Shown: positions 6,288 to 13,397, counted from the first letter of the stretch. The stretch is 22,147 nucleotides of DNA from Candidatus Gastranaerophilales bacterium HUM_12 (GCA_002102825.1 DABJ01000040.1:1-22147); one strand, 5' to 3'. Notes: a model not told the origin generated them from the letters alone. Program-made: numbers and translations.

Positions 6288-7639
6288 TATAAACTATTCA
6301 TAACATCAATCATACATTCTTTTGCAACATCAGTTACAAAATCCATATCATCAGGTTGAATAATTAATGGCGGATTGAAGTACATCACATCACCCAATGG
6401 TCGAAGCAAAACTCCTTTTTTAAGAGCTTTTTTATAAATTTGATATCCAAGCCTTAGATTAGACGGATAAGCAACTTTAGTCTTTTTGTCCTTAACTATT
6501 TCAATCGCATTAACCAATCCGATATGACGAACTTCTCCCACATAAGGTAAATCTTCAAATTTTTCTTTAATAATTTTATTGAAGTATTTAGCATTCTCGA
6601 CAGCATGCGGAATAATTTGTTCATCACGTAAAATATCAAGAACTGCATTTGCAGCAGAACATGCTAAAGGGTTACCGGCATAAGTGTGAGAGTGCATAAA
6701 AGCCTTACCTTTTCCATAATCATCATAAAAGGCATCATAGATATCATTTGTCGCAACACAAATTGACATCGGCATATAACCACCGGTAAGTCCTTTAGAT
6801 AAACACATAATATCCGGAGAAACACCAGCATGATCAAACGCAAACATTTTACCAGTTCTACCATATCCTGTTGCGATTTCATCAGCAATCAAATGAACAT
6901 TATACTTGTCACACAATGCTCTTAATTTAGTCAAATATAACGGCGGATAAATCTTCATACCTGCTGAACCTTGCAACAACGGTTCAACAAGCATTGCACA
7001 GGTTTCATCGCCATATTTTTCAAAAGTTTTTTCAGCATTTTCAAAACATTCGCAAGCACAATTGTCACGACATTTACCGTAAGGGCATCTAAAACAATCC
7101 GGTCCTTGAATACGTACAACATCCATCAAAATTGGCTTGTAAATTTGAGAATATAAATCACAAGCTCCAACTGATAAAGCACCGATTGTTTCGCCATGAT
7201 AAGCATCTGACAATGCCATAAAACGTTTCTTTTGAGAATTTCCGGTCTGTTGATGATATTGAAAACTCATTTTCATAGACATTTCAATCGCCGCAGAACC
7301 GTTATCTGCAAAATTAAATTTACCTAAACCTTTACCCTTAGGCAAAAGATCAATCAATCTTTGACATAAAGTGATTGCCGGTTTGTGAGTAAAATTCGCA
7401 AAAATCACATGTTCTAAAGTATCAAGTTGCTTCTTCATTGCTTCGTTAATTCTAGGATTGCAATGACCTAACAAATTACACCACCAAGAACTTACAACAT
7501 CTTTATAACAATTCCCGTCAACGTCATAGATATTTATACCTTTTGCGTGGTCAACAACAATTGGCGGTAGAGTTTCATAGTCTTTCATTTGTGAACACGG
7601 GTGCCAAATGTATTTTAAATCTTCTTCCTGCCAATTCAT
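6287..7639 (-). CDS. bioA: Adenosylmethionine-8-amino-7-oxononanoate aminotransferase
   Basis: This PLP enzyme of biotin synthesis converts KAPA to DAPA using S-adenosylmethionine as amino donor. The 450 residues show the class III aminotransferase pattern. The N-terminus is IWHPCSQMKDY, followed by SSWWCNLLGH and YHGET at about 147-151. DEIATGYGRTG at 253-263 holds the PLP-binding Asp, and Lys282 in CLSKGLTGG forms the Schiff base. A cysteine-rich insert (Cys182, 185, 190, 194, 196, 198) lies between the two halves of the domain. The ATG overlaps the bioD stop by one base (TAATG), with a strong GGAGG in the end of bioD. The gene is the last of the bioDA operon. bioB and bioF are not in the window. 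Confidence 0.96.
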   Translation of the reverse strand: MNWQEEDLKYIWHPCSQMKDYETLPPIVVDHAKGINIYDVDGNCYKDVVSSWWCNLLGHCNPRINEAMKKQLDTLEHVIFANFTHKPAITLCQRLIDLLPKGKGLGKFNFADNGSAAIEMSMKMSFQYHQQTGNSQKKRFMALSDAYHGETIGALSVGACDLYSQIYKPILMDVVRIQGPDCFRCPYGKCRDNCACECFENAEKTFEKYGDETCAMLVEPLLQGSAGMKIYPPLYLTKLRALCDKYNVHLIADEIATGYGRTGKMFAFDHAGVSPDIMCLSKGLTGGYMPMSICVATNDIYDAFYDDYGKGKAFMHSHTYAGNPLACSAANAVLDILRDEQIIPHAVENAKYFNKIIKEKFEDLPYVGEVRHIGLVNAIEIVKDKKTKVAYPSNLRLGYQIYKKALKKGVLLRPLGDVMYFNPPLIIQPDDMDFVTDVAKECMIDVMNSL

Positions 7640-8331
7640 TATTTATCCTCCAATATTTTCAATATAGTATCTTTTGAGATATTCAAATCTTTATCACCTT
7701 TTTTTACACAAGCTATAACATCAATTCCGGTAAGTCTTTTAATTTGTTTTTTGTTATCTACATGCATAAAATTACTTTCATCATAATTATTTAAAATTAA
7801 GCCCCTAATATTCAATCCTTGATGTTTTGCATAATCAACGGTCAATAAAATAGAATTTATCGTTCCTAAGCCACCATCTGCAACAATTATTATATCTAAA
7901 CCTAAATCCTTAATCACGTCTGGTAAAAGAATTTGTTCTTCCTTTAAATTGAACGGGCAAGTAATTCCGCCAGCCCCTTCAACAACCATATAATCATAAT
8001 TTTGAGATTTTGTTTCGAAATCAGATTTAATTACAGATTTTTCAATCCTTATTCCTTTACGTTCTGCCGCCAAATGAGGAGAAACAGCCTCTTCAAAACA
8101 GTAGCTTAAACAGTCGATTGGTTCGATATTAAGACAAGCTGTTTTTACAACAAAATCACAATCCCCTGGGAGCAAACTACCATCTGCCTGACGAATAGCA
8201 CCACTCAATGCAGGTTTATAATAACCACAGTTCAAACCCAAATCTCTCATTTTTTTCACTAACAAGGCTGAAACATAAGTCTTGCCGATATCTGTACCAG
8301 TTGCGGTTACGAAAATTGATTTACAATCCAT
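7639..8331 (-). CDS. bioD: ATP-dependent dethiobiotin synthetase
   Basis: This enzyme closes the ureido ring of dethiobiotin from DAPA, CO2 and ATP, the step after BioA. The 230-residue product shows the P-loop GTDIGKT (12-18), KPALSG (39-44) with the Lys that contacts substrate, and VEGAGG (117-122). The frame is open to 8373, but the ATG at 8331 begins right at the family N-terminus (MDCKSIFVTATGTD). It has GAGG eight bases upstream, whereas the longer form would run into the upstream hairpin. It is coupled to bioA by a TAATG overlap. The order bioD-bioA differs from many operons that carry bioB or bioF alongside. Confidence 0.95.
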   Translation of the reverse strand: MDCKSIFVTATGTDIGKTYVSALLVKKMRDLGLNCGYYKPALSGAIRQADGSLLPGDCDFVVKTACLNIEPIDCLSYCFEEAVSPHLAAERKGIRIEKSVIKSDFETKSQNYDYMVVEGAGGITCPFNLKEEQILLPDVIKDLGLDIIIVADGGLGTINSILLTVDYAKHQGLNIRGLILNNYDESNFMHVDNKKQIKRLTGIDVIACVKKGDKDLNISKDTILKILEDK

Positions 8332-8347
8332 ATCCCTATCCTCTCTT

Positions 8348-8384
8348 ACAAAAATTAAGCGGTAACAAAACATGTTACCGCTTA
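8348..8384 (-). terminator. Rho-independent terminator of the tpsB-like gene
   Basis: On the minus strand TAAGCGGTAACA and TGTTACCGCTTA form a perfect 12-bp stem (arms 8356-8367 and 8373-8384) with a 5-base loop, followed by AATTTTTGT. It lies 29 bp after the tpsB-like stop and only 17 bp before the bioD ATG. The same hairpin would therefore stand in the leader of any bioDA transcript started upstream of it. Confidence 0.82.
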
Positions 8385-8386
8385 CT

Positions 8387-8392
8387 ATTATA
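8387..8392 (-). promoter_or_regulatory. Candidate -10 box for bioDA
   Basis: A perfect TATAAT on the minus strand lies between the tpsB-like stop and the hairpin. Transcription would start near 8380, inside the distal arm of the hairpin. No convincing -35 lies 16-18 bases upstream (TTGTAA is only 13 away), so the call is weak. Confidence 0.3.
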
Positions 8393-8412
8393 TTACATAA
8401 AGATTTTACAAC

Positions 8413-10434
8413 CTACAATGTTGCACCACCATCTAACAAGTAATCATAATGTCTGATATCATCATAATTGTTTGGACCTTTATCCAATGGAGCCAACTTA
8501 GGTTGTTCCGGTGCAGGTTGTGGTTGAACCGGTTGAGCCTTAGTTGAACGTTTGCTTAACAATGCATCAAAATCAGGTTCAAGAGTTAATTCAAAGTGGA
8601 ATCTACCATATTTTCTATCTCTTTCATAAGCATTGTTAATCAATGGATAGCCCCAATATAAACGAGCACTCAAGTCACCCGGTAATTGAACTCTCAAGCC
8701 CATACCAACTGAAGCTAAGAAGTAACTTCCGCCATATACGTCTTGTTCAACCCAAGGGAATACACCTGCTGTATCAGCAAATACGGCACCTTTTACGTAT
8801 TGACCAACAAAGTTACGAACTCTGCCGTCTTTATTAGTAATTGTTCTTGGCAACAATGGGAACATCAATTCACCACTGAAGAAGTAACCGTTTTTACCCA
8901 TACAGATACCTTCAGAATAACCTCTAACGGTTGCCAAACCACCTGTTTGGAATTGGTCTAAGTATGGAATATATTTGCTATTTGGAATAACTTGGTAACT
9001 ACCTCTCAATTGACCGATAACACCGTGAGAGAAGTCGTGTAATCTTAACAAACCACCTGAATATTTGAAGTAACTTGAATCACTATCAAAAATAGGGAAT
9101 GCCATTGCAGCACCTTGGTTCAAGTACCAAATACCATGTTTAGTATCTTTTCTGATGTTAAATCCAACATCTACACTTGTAACTTGGTCAACATCTGAAA
9201 ATGGAGAATATCCGAATAAATCCTCAAACGCATTATCGTATTTAGACCAAGTTCTTGCACGTTTGTAGTTCAATGATGCAAATGTCTTGAACTCAAAACC
9301 TCTTGTTCTTACGATTGGTTGATCATAGTACAAACTATAAATGTAAGAATTACTTTTTAGTCCTAAGTTAGTTAAATAAGCAGGACCATATTTAACGTTA
9401 GCAAAAGTTGATGAATAAGAAAAACCTACTCTACCATCTTTTTTGTTAACAGGAGCGCTATAATCAAAGAACGGACTTATAGAACCACCTGCAAAATATG
9501 AGCCCAAAGATAACTGGTCTCTATGATGGAATAAACTATCTGCAACAATTGCCGGACCACCTCTTAAAGAACCTGTACTTCTACGACCTGCGTTATCCAT
9601 CATACCAATCAAGTGAAATGGAAATGTTTCAGCCGCAGTCAACTCAATATCAGTTGTTCCAGGTGTTTCACCTGCTTTTAAGTTAGCCGATAAGTTAACA
9701 CCGTCATGATATCTGTTGAAATCCAAAACATCTTTTTCTAAATCAACGATATCAAACAATTGTCCGGATTTTTCTGGCATACGTTTTAAAATATAACCTG
9801 AAGTTGTATATTTGTTATTTACAACAGTAACATTACCAATTTTAGCCTCAATAAGTTCAATTTTAATATTACCGTTTGAAACTGTTTGTTCCGGTAAATA
9901 AGCTCTTGCGGTTACATAACCTTTTTCAGCATACAAGTTATTCAAACCATTAATTGCAGCTTGAATATCAGACATAAATACGTTTCTTCCAACATACTGT
10001 CCGATAACTCCGTTAATTTCTTCTTTTGTCAAAATTTCAGACGGAGAAACTTCAATAGAGTTTACATATACACCCTTTGAACCCATTTCGTTAACAGTAG
10101 CCTTCATCGCATCAGGAATCGCATTAGCGGGAGCAGAGTTTGTAACCGCTGAACCACCAGTACCATAACGTTTTTGTTCATATTGATAATAATCTTTGTT
10201 ATTCAAACGTTGATTTCTGTCATAACGCATCATATCAGAATCGTGGATAGAAGCGCCACCAACTTCATTCATTACAGGGATTGCACCGTGAGAATAACCG
10301 TATCCTGACGGAACAAGACCACCGACTGCCTCACCTGCGGCAAATGCAGGAGAACATACTACTGACAATGTACAACAAGCCGACACTGTCAAAATTGCGC
10401 TTAGTAATCGATTACTTTTCTTAATCTTTTTCAT
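8413..10434 (-). CDS. TpsB/ShlB-like outer membrane protein with POTRA domains
   Basis: This is a 673-residue member of the two-partner secretion / Omp85 superfamily. It has a basic, hydrophobic N-terminus ending in SPAFA with probable cleavage near residue 32, then a polar linker (about 33-115). A ShlB-type POTRA (about 122-197) contains LNNLYAEKGYVTARAYLPEQ. A second POTRA-like part follows, with FNRYHDGVNLSANLKAGETP near 239-258. A beta-barrel (about 270-617) includes the conserved lid-loop motif VRGY (503-506). About 50 Pro/Gln-rich residues extend past the last barrel strand. GTG at 10446 is an alternative start, but AGGTGA lies eight bases before the ATG at 10434, which favours the latter. 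No secreted TpsA partner is adjacent. The gene is divergent from the skp-like gene. Confidence 0.88.
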   Translation of the reverse strand: MKKIKKSNRLLSAILTVSACCTLSVVCSPAFAAGEAVGGLVPSGYGYSHGAIPVMNEVGGASIHDSDMMRYDRNQRLNNKDYYQYEQKRYGTGGSAVTNSAPANAIPDAMKATVNEMGSKGVYVNSIEVSPSEILTKEEINGVIGQYVGRNVFMSDIQAAINGLNNLYAEKGYVTARAYLPEQTVSNGNIKIELIEAKIGNVTVVNNKYTTSGYILKRMPEKSGQLFDIVDLEKDVLDFNRYHDGVNLSANLKAGETPGTTDIELTAAETFPFHLIGMMDNAGRRSTGSLRGGPAIVADSLFHHRDQLSLGSYFAGGSISPFFDYSAPVNKKDGRVGFSYSSTFANVKYGPAYLTNLGLKSNSYIYSLYYDQPIVRTRGFEFKTFASLNYKRARTWSKYDNAFEDLFGYSPFSDVDQVTSVDVGFNIRKDTKHGIWYLNQGAAMAFPIFDSDSSYFKYSGGLLRLHDFSHGVIGQLRGSYQVIPNSKYIPYLDQFQTGGLATVRGYSEGICMGKNGYFFSGELMFPLLPRTITNKDGRVRNFVGQYVKGAVFADTAGVFPWVEQDVYGGSYFLASVGMGLRVQLPGDLSARLYWGYPLINNAYERDRKYGRFHFELTLEPDFDALLSKRSTKAQPVQPQPAPEQPKLAPLDKGPNNYDDIRHYDYLLDGGATL

Positions 10435-10467
10435 TATTTTGTTCACCTTTTATTATTAATAATATTG

Positions 10468-10498
10468 TATATCTAGCCGTATATCTAAGTTTATATCT
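10468..10498 (-). repeat. Three AGATATA boxes in 12-bp register upstream of the tpsB-like gene
   Basis: On the plus strand TATATCT occurs at 10468-10474, 10480-10486 and 10492-10498; read toward the tpsB-like gene this is AGATATA. All copies are perfect and spaced exactly 12 bp start to start, with unrelated 5-base spacers. They lie 34-64 bp before the ATG, in the promoter zone. Same-face direct repeats of this kind resemble response-regulator sites. Confidence 0.6.
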
Positions 10499-10525
10499 TA
10501 TAAGATTATTGTCTGACGATTATTG
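10495..10525. repeat. Palindrome ATCTTATAAGAT and GATTATTG direct repeat
   Basis: ATCTTATAAGAT at 10495-10506 is a perfect 12-bp palindrome that shares bases with the last AGATATA box. GATTATTG occurs at 10504-10511 and again at 10518-10525. They add to the regulatory-looking part of the 287-bp tpsB/skp intergenic region. The rest of that region (10526-10700) is very A/T-rich, and I could not place a convincing promoter for the skp-like gene in it. Confidence 0.45.
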
Positions 10526-10721
10526 ATAAATAAAAACCTTTTTTTAATTTTTGTTAAGAACTTTTTACAAAAATAGTTAATAAGGATTACCTACCAATCA
10601 ATATTATACAAAATTGAGCAAAACATGTAAAGATGTAACAAAAAAAAATAAACCAAATGGATTACTATACAACTCCAAAATATTTGTGTTAACATAATAG
10701 CGACAATAAGGAGAAATCATT

Positions 10722-11177
10722 ATGAGAAAAAATTTAGGTTTATTTGCAGCTATTTTGGCTGTTGCAGGAGGTTTAGCATTTAGCTCAGCTGCTTATGCTG
10801 ATGGTTTTTCAGTTGCTATCGTTGATGTTCCACAAGTTGTGAATGCATCTGCAAAAGTTCAATCATTGAAAAAAGACCAACAAGCTAAAGCAGAAGAAAT
10901 TATTAAATTTGTTGAAAAAGCCAGAAAAGACGTAGCCACTATTACTGATGCTAACAAGAAAAAAGCTGCGGAAGAAAAATATAACAAAGAGTTAATTGCT
11001 AAAAAAGAAGCTATGGATAAAAATTACGCAGAACAATTAAAAGCAATTGACGAATCAATTTCTCAACAAATTAATACTAAAGCAAAAGCTGACGGCTATG
11101 ACCTAGTATTGAGCAAAGGTATTGTTCTTTACGGCGGAAAAGATATTACACCCGAAATAATTAAAATCGTTAAATAA
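10722..11177 (+). CDS. OmpH/Skp-like periplasmic chaperone
   Basis: The 151-residue protein has a Sec signal peptide (positive MRKN, hydrophobic core, SSAAYA before Asp27). The mature part begins with the family strand VAIVDVPQVV. It continues with a long charged helical hairpin (about 45-115, Lys/Glu/Ala-rich), and closes with a strand-forming region (DGYDLVLSKGIVLYGGKDIT). This is the Skp/OmpH fold, a trimeric jellyfish-like holdase that carries unfolded outer-membrane proteins through the periplasm. AGGAGA lies 7-8 bases before the ATG. Its position divergent from a large outer-membrane barrel protein gene fits a client-chaperone relation, though Skp clients are general. A strong terminator follows. 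Confidence 0.9.
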   Translation: MRKNLGLFAAILAVAGGLAFSSAAYADGFSVAIVDVPQVVNASAKVQSLKKDQQAKAEEIIKFVEKARKDVATITDANKKKAAEEKYNKELIAKKEAMDKNYAEQLKAIDESISQQINTKAKADGYDLVLSKGIVLYGGKDITPEIIKIVK

Positions 11178-11196
11178 TTAAATTTTAATAACAAAT

Positions 11197-11242
11197 AAAA
11201 CCTCCAAAATGTTAACTTTATTAACTTGGAGGTTTTGTTTTG
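11197..11242. terminator. Strong bidirectional terminator between the skp-like gene and nth
   Basis: AAAACCTCCAA (11197-11207) pairs with TTGGAGGTTTT (11226-11236). Inside it GTTAA (11211-11215) pairs with TTAAC (11221-11225) over a CTTTA loop, with a three-base bulge. A T-rich tail (TTTTGTTTT) follows on the plus strand, and an A/T-rich flank on the other side serves nth. Confidence 0.88.
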
Positions 11243-11249
11243 CATAAAT

Positions 11250-11891
11250 TTAGTCTTTTTTATTCTTAACATCAACTTTTTGACAATATTTTGCTATCGG
11301 ACATATATCACATTTCGGATTTACAGGTTTACAAACATTTTGCCCGTGAGTGACAAGCAAAGTATTTATCGGAATCCAATATTTTATAGGCAATTTTTCT
11401 CGAAGAGCAAACTCTGTTTCTTCGGGATTTTTTGTTTTTATATAGCCAAGTCGATTAAAAATTCTATGAACATGTACATCAACACAAATTGCAGGTACAC
11501 CAAAACCTAAAGTCATAACTAAATTTGCTGTTTTGCGTCCAACTCCACGAAATTTACACAATTCATCAATACTATCAGGAACTTTACCATTGTATTTTTC
11601 GACAAGGATTTTTGAGAGCTCAATAATTTGTCCTGCTTTATTTTGATAAAAGCCAACAGGATAAATCGCTTTTGCCAAATCCTCAACTTTTACATTCATC
11701 ATTTCTTGTGGAGTTTTGGCAAGTTCAAGCATTCTCAATGTTGCAGGATAAGTCGTCTTATCGTTTGTTCTCAAACTCAAAATACACGCAATCAATACTA
11801 AATAAGGATTTTTAAAATTATCCATTAATTTTACAAAATCACTCTGTGGCTGTTTTGCATCTTGCAAAATTTTTACAACTTCATCAATCAT
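11250..11891 (-). CDS. nth: Endonuclease III
   Basis: This base-excision repair DNA glycosylase/AP lyase removes oxidised pyrimidines. In the 213 residues the helix-hairpin-helix FRGVGRKTA holds the catalytic Lys120, and VDVH holds Asp138; both numbers coincide with E. coli Nth. The C-terminal cluster Cys187-x6-Cys194-x2-Cys197-x5-Cys203 binds 4Fe-4S. The N-terminal motif reads LSLRTNDKTT, where E. coli has LSAQATD. Arg at this site is reminiscent of archaeal/Thermotoga-type Nth proteins (from memory). The ATG lies seven bases after the stop of the XRE gene and has no ribosome site. Translation may depend on coupling, or on a short transcript from the TATAAT that overlaps the XRE stop. Confidence 0.95.
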   Translation of the reverse strand: MIDEVVKILQDAKQPQSDFVKLMDNFKNPYLVLIACILSLRTNDKTTYPATLRMLELAKTPQEMMNVKVEDLAKAIYPVGFYQNKAGQIIELSKILVEKYNGKVPDSIDELCKFRGVGRKTANLVMTLGFGVPAICVDVHVHRIFNRLGYIKTKNPEETEFALREKLPIKYWIPINTLLVTHGQNVCKPVNPKCDICPIAKYCQKVDVKNKKD

Positions 11892-11898
11892 ATTTTTA

Positions 11899-12216
11899 TT
11901 ATATTACGAAAGTTTTTACATACTTGTAAGTCAAAATAATCTGTTCATCAGACAAATTTGAAATGATATTATTCAAATCATCTCGCACATTTTGAATAGG
12001 GGCAAGATGAGAAAATTCAAAAAGACTTTTAGGTTCAACGTCAAAAACCTCAGCAAGTTTTGCAATAACATTAGCTTGTGGCATGTTTTTACCTAACTCA
12101 ATTCGACTTAAATGTTTGTCATCAATTCCTAGTTTTTCAGCCAACTGAAACTGTGTCAAGCCATATTTCAAGCGATATTCTCTTATTCGTTTTCCTAAAA
12201 GATTTTTTATATCCAT
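11899..12216 (-). CDS. XRE-family helix-turn-helix regulator
   Basis: The 105-residue protein has an N-terminal Cro/CI-type HTH at about residues 6-62: LGKRIREYRLKYGLTQFQLAEKLG, the recognition helix DDKHLSRIELGKN, and NVIAKLAEVFDVEPKSLF. A short C-terminal tail (about 66-105) could serve dimerisation. There is no sensor, peptidase or membrane domain. GAGAGG lies about 11 bases before the ATG. An imperfect inverted repeat overlaps that site and may be its own operator. It is probably co-transcribed with nth and divergent from the prepilin-like gene. Its target cannot be told from sequence alone. Confidence 0.9.
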   Translation of the reverse strand: MDIKNLLGKRIREYRLKYGLTQFQLAEKLGIDDKHLSRIELGKNMPQANVIAKLAEVFDVEPKSLFEFSHLAPIQNVRDDLNNIISNLSDEQIILTYKYVKTFVI

Positions 12217-12229
12217 AACAACAAAGACC

Positions 12230-12261
12230 TCTCTATAAAAGGATAAGGTATATTTTAGAGA
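12230..12261. promoter_or_regulatory. Imperfect inverted repeat, candidate operator of the XRE regulator
   Basis: TCTCTATAAAA (12230-12240) and TATTTTAGAGA (12251-12261) are inverted arms matching at 9 of 11 positions around a 10-base centre. The proximal arm overlaps the ribosome site of the XRE gene, 14 bases before its ATG. The distal arm is 27 bp from the -35 of the divergent pilin promoter. Confidence 0.4.
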
Positions 12262-12287
12262 TTTAGTACATTAAAAAATAAGAATAT

Positions 12288-12316
12288 TTGACATTAATTC
12301 GCAAATAATGTAGAAT
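12288..12316 (+). promoter_or_regulatory. Sigma70 promoter of the prepilin-like gene
   Basis: A perfect TTGACA (12288-12293), 17-base spacer and TAGAAT (12311-12316) form the best promoter in the window. The start would be near 12323, giving a leader of about 67 nt with AAGGAAG before the ATG at 12390. Confidence 0.8.
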
Positions 12317-12389
12317 TAGTCAAGATTATATAAGAATAAGACTGAATATTTCGCACTTTATATAGAATTATTGAAAGGAAGAATAGAGT

Positions 12390-13118
12390 ATGAAGAGTAA
12401 TTATAAAAAATGCTTAGTGTCTGTGTGTCCTAATGCCTTATTGCCTAGTAAAAAGATACTTGCATTTACCTTAGCGGAAGTATTAATCACACTCGGTATT
12501 ATTGGAATAGTTGCGGCAATGACAATTCCAACATTGATGTCAAAAATACAGGAAAAAAGATACACTACCCAATATAAAAAGATTTTTAGCGAATTGAACC
12601 AAACAATGAAAATGCTAGAAAATGATGAGAGTTCACCGATTACAATGTGTAAATCATTTGATGATACTTGTTTTAGAGATCAATTCGCGACAAAAATGAA
12701 AATTTCACATTCTTGTAATGGAGCACCTCCGAATAAATGCCTTGCAACATCTACATTTTTAAACAATCAAGTCCGTTATTATAAAATGAATGTAAATGAT
12801 GGCTGGCCATCTTTGGTTACATTAAGCGGATATTCTGTAAAATTCAGATATCATAGAGCCGATTGCAATTTTGTGGAAGATGCTGAAACAGCATGGGCTG
12901 GAACTTTGCGAAATTGTGGTTGGGTACAAGTTGATACAAATGGATTAAATGCCCCTAATATTGTAGGAAAAGATATCTTTTTCCTAGCTTTTATGCAAGA
13001 CGGATTTATTCCTTACTACGAAACGGATAACAAAATAAACGATTGCTATAAGGGAACAGGAATTTCTTGCGCATCTATACGAATAAACAACGGCGGAATG
13101 CATTTTAGTGATCCTTAG
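12390..13118 (+). CDS. Type IV prepilin-like (pseudopilin) protein
   Basis: The 242-residue protein has a prepilin peptidase signal: basic KK, then A25 | F26-T-L-A-E30, followed by a hydrophobic helix (VLITLGIIGIVAAMTIPTLM). Glu at +5 is conserved, but the residue before the cut is Ala rather than the usual Gly. From memory, this AFTLAEV form is very common in Gastranaerophilales. The leader from the ATG is 25 residues, longer than typical; a TTG at residue 18 would give an 8-residue leader but has no ribosome site. The globular part is Cys-rich (TMCKSFDDTC, SCNGAPPNKC, DCYKGTGISC), suggesting disulfides outside the cell. No pilus assembly genes are adjacent, so it may be a minor pilin or a secreted/surface variant. 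Confidence 0.88.
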   Translation: MKSNYKKCLVSVCPNALLPSKKILAFTLAEVLITLGIIGIVAAMTIPTLMSKIQEKRYTTQYKKIFSELNQTMKMLENDESSPITMCKSFDDTCFRDQFATKMKISHSCNGAPPNKCLATSTFLNNQVRYYKMNVNDGWPSLVTLSGYSVKFRYHRADCNFVEDAETAWAGTLRNCGWVQVDTNGLNAPNIVGKDIFFLAFMQDGFIPYYETDNKINDCYKGTGISCASIRINNGGMHFSDP

Positions 13119-13161
13119 CATTGTCTTGAATCTGTTAACCAAATCAAAATGAAAAACTAAT

Positions 13162-13368
13162 CTATGGAACAGGGTCATAACCTCCGGGGTTATTGGGGTG
13201 GCAACGGCAAATTCTCTTTATTCCAAGCCATGAGCCTTTTAATACTCCGTATTTTTCAATTGCTTGTTTGGTATATTCTGAGCAAGTCGGATAAAATCGG
13301 CAAACTTTTGGGGTAAACTTTGAAAAAAATTGATATATATTTATTAGTGTCAAAAATACTTTTTTCAA
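13162..13368 (-). CDS. yidD: Membrane protein insertion efficiency factor YidD
   Basis: The 68-residue protein shows the YidD signature: CRFYPTCSEYTKQAIEKYG, KGSWLGIKRICRCHP and the terminal GGYDPVP. YidD aids insertion of inner-membrane proteins by the YidC pathway. Its N-terminal amphipathic helix (VFLTLINIYQFFSKF) binds the membrane. The start is TTG at 13368, with GGGGA about five bases upstream. A nearby ATG at 13377-13375 is out of frame and ends at once. The gene lies 29 bp after flhA on the same strand and seems to close the flagellar operon. That is not its usual place between rnpA and yidC. It converges with the prepilin-like gene, with no clear terminator between them. Confidence 0.93.
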   Translation of the reverse strand: MKKVFLTLINIYQFFSKFTPKVCRFYPTCSEYTKQAIEKYGVLKGSWLGIKRICRCHPNNPGGYDPVP

Positions 13369-13397
13369 ATCGTCCCCATTTCTTTTATTAACCGTGA

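Noticed and set aside
8332..8373. Longer start for BioD at 8373
   Set aside because: It would begin inside the terminator hairpin; the ATG at 8331 has GAGG eight bases upstream and matches the family start.
8356..8384. BirA-type operator before bioD
   Set aside because: The arms are GGTAACA...TGTTACC with a 5-base loop, the reverse of the known BirA box order and spacing. The U-tract fits a terminator better.
13119..13161. Terminator between the prepilin-like gene and yidD
   Set aside because: No stem of useful length with a T-tract was found in these 43 bases.
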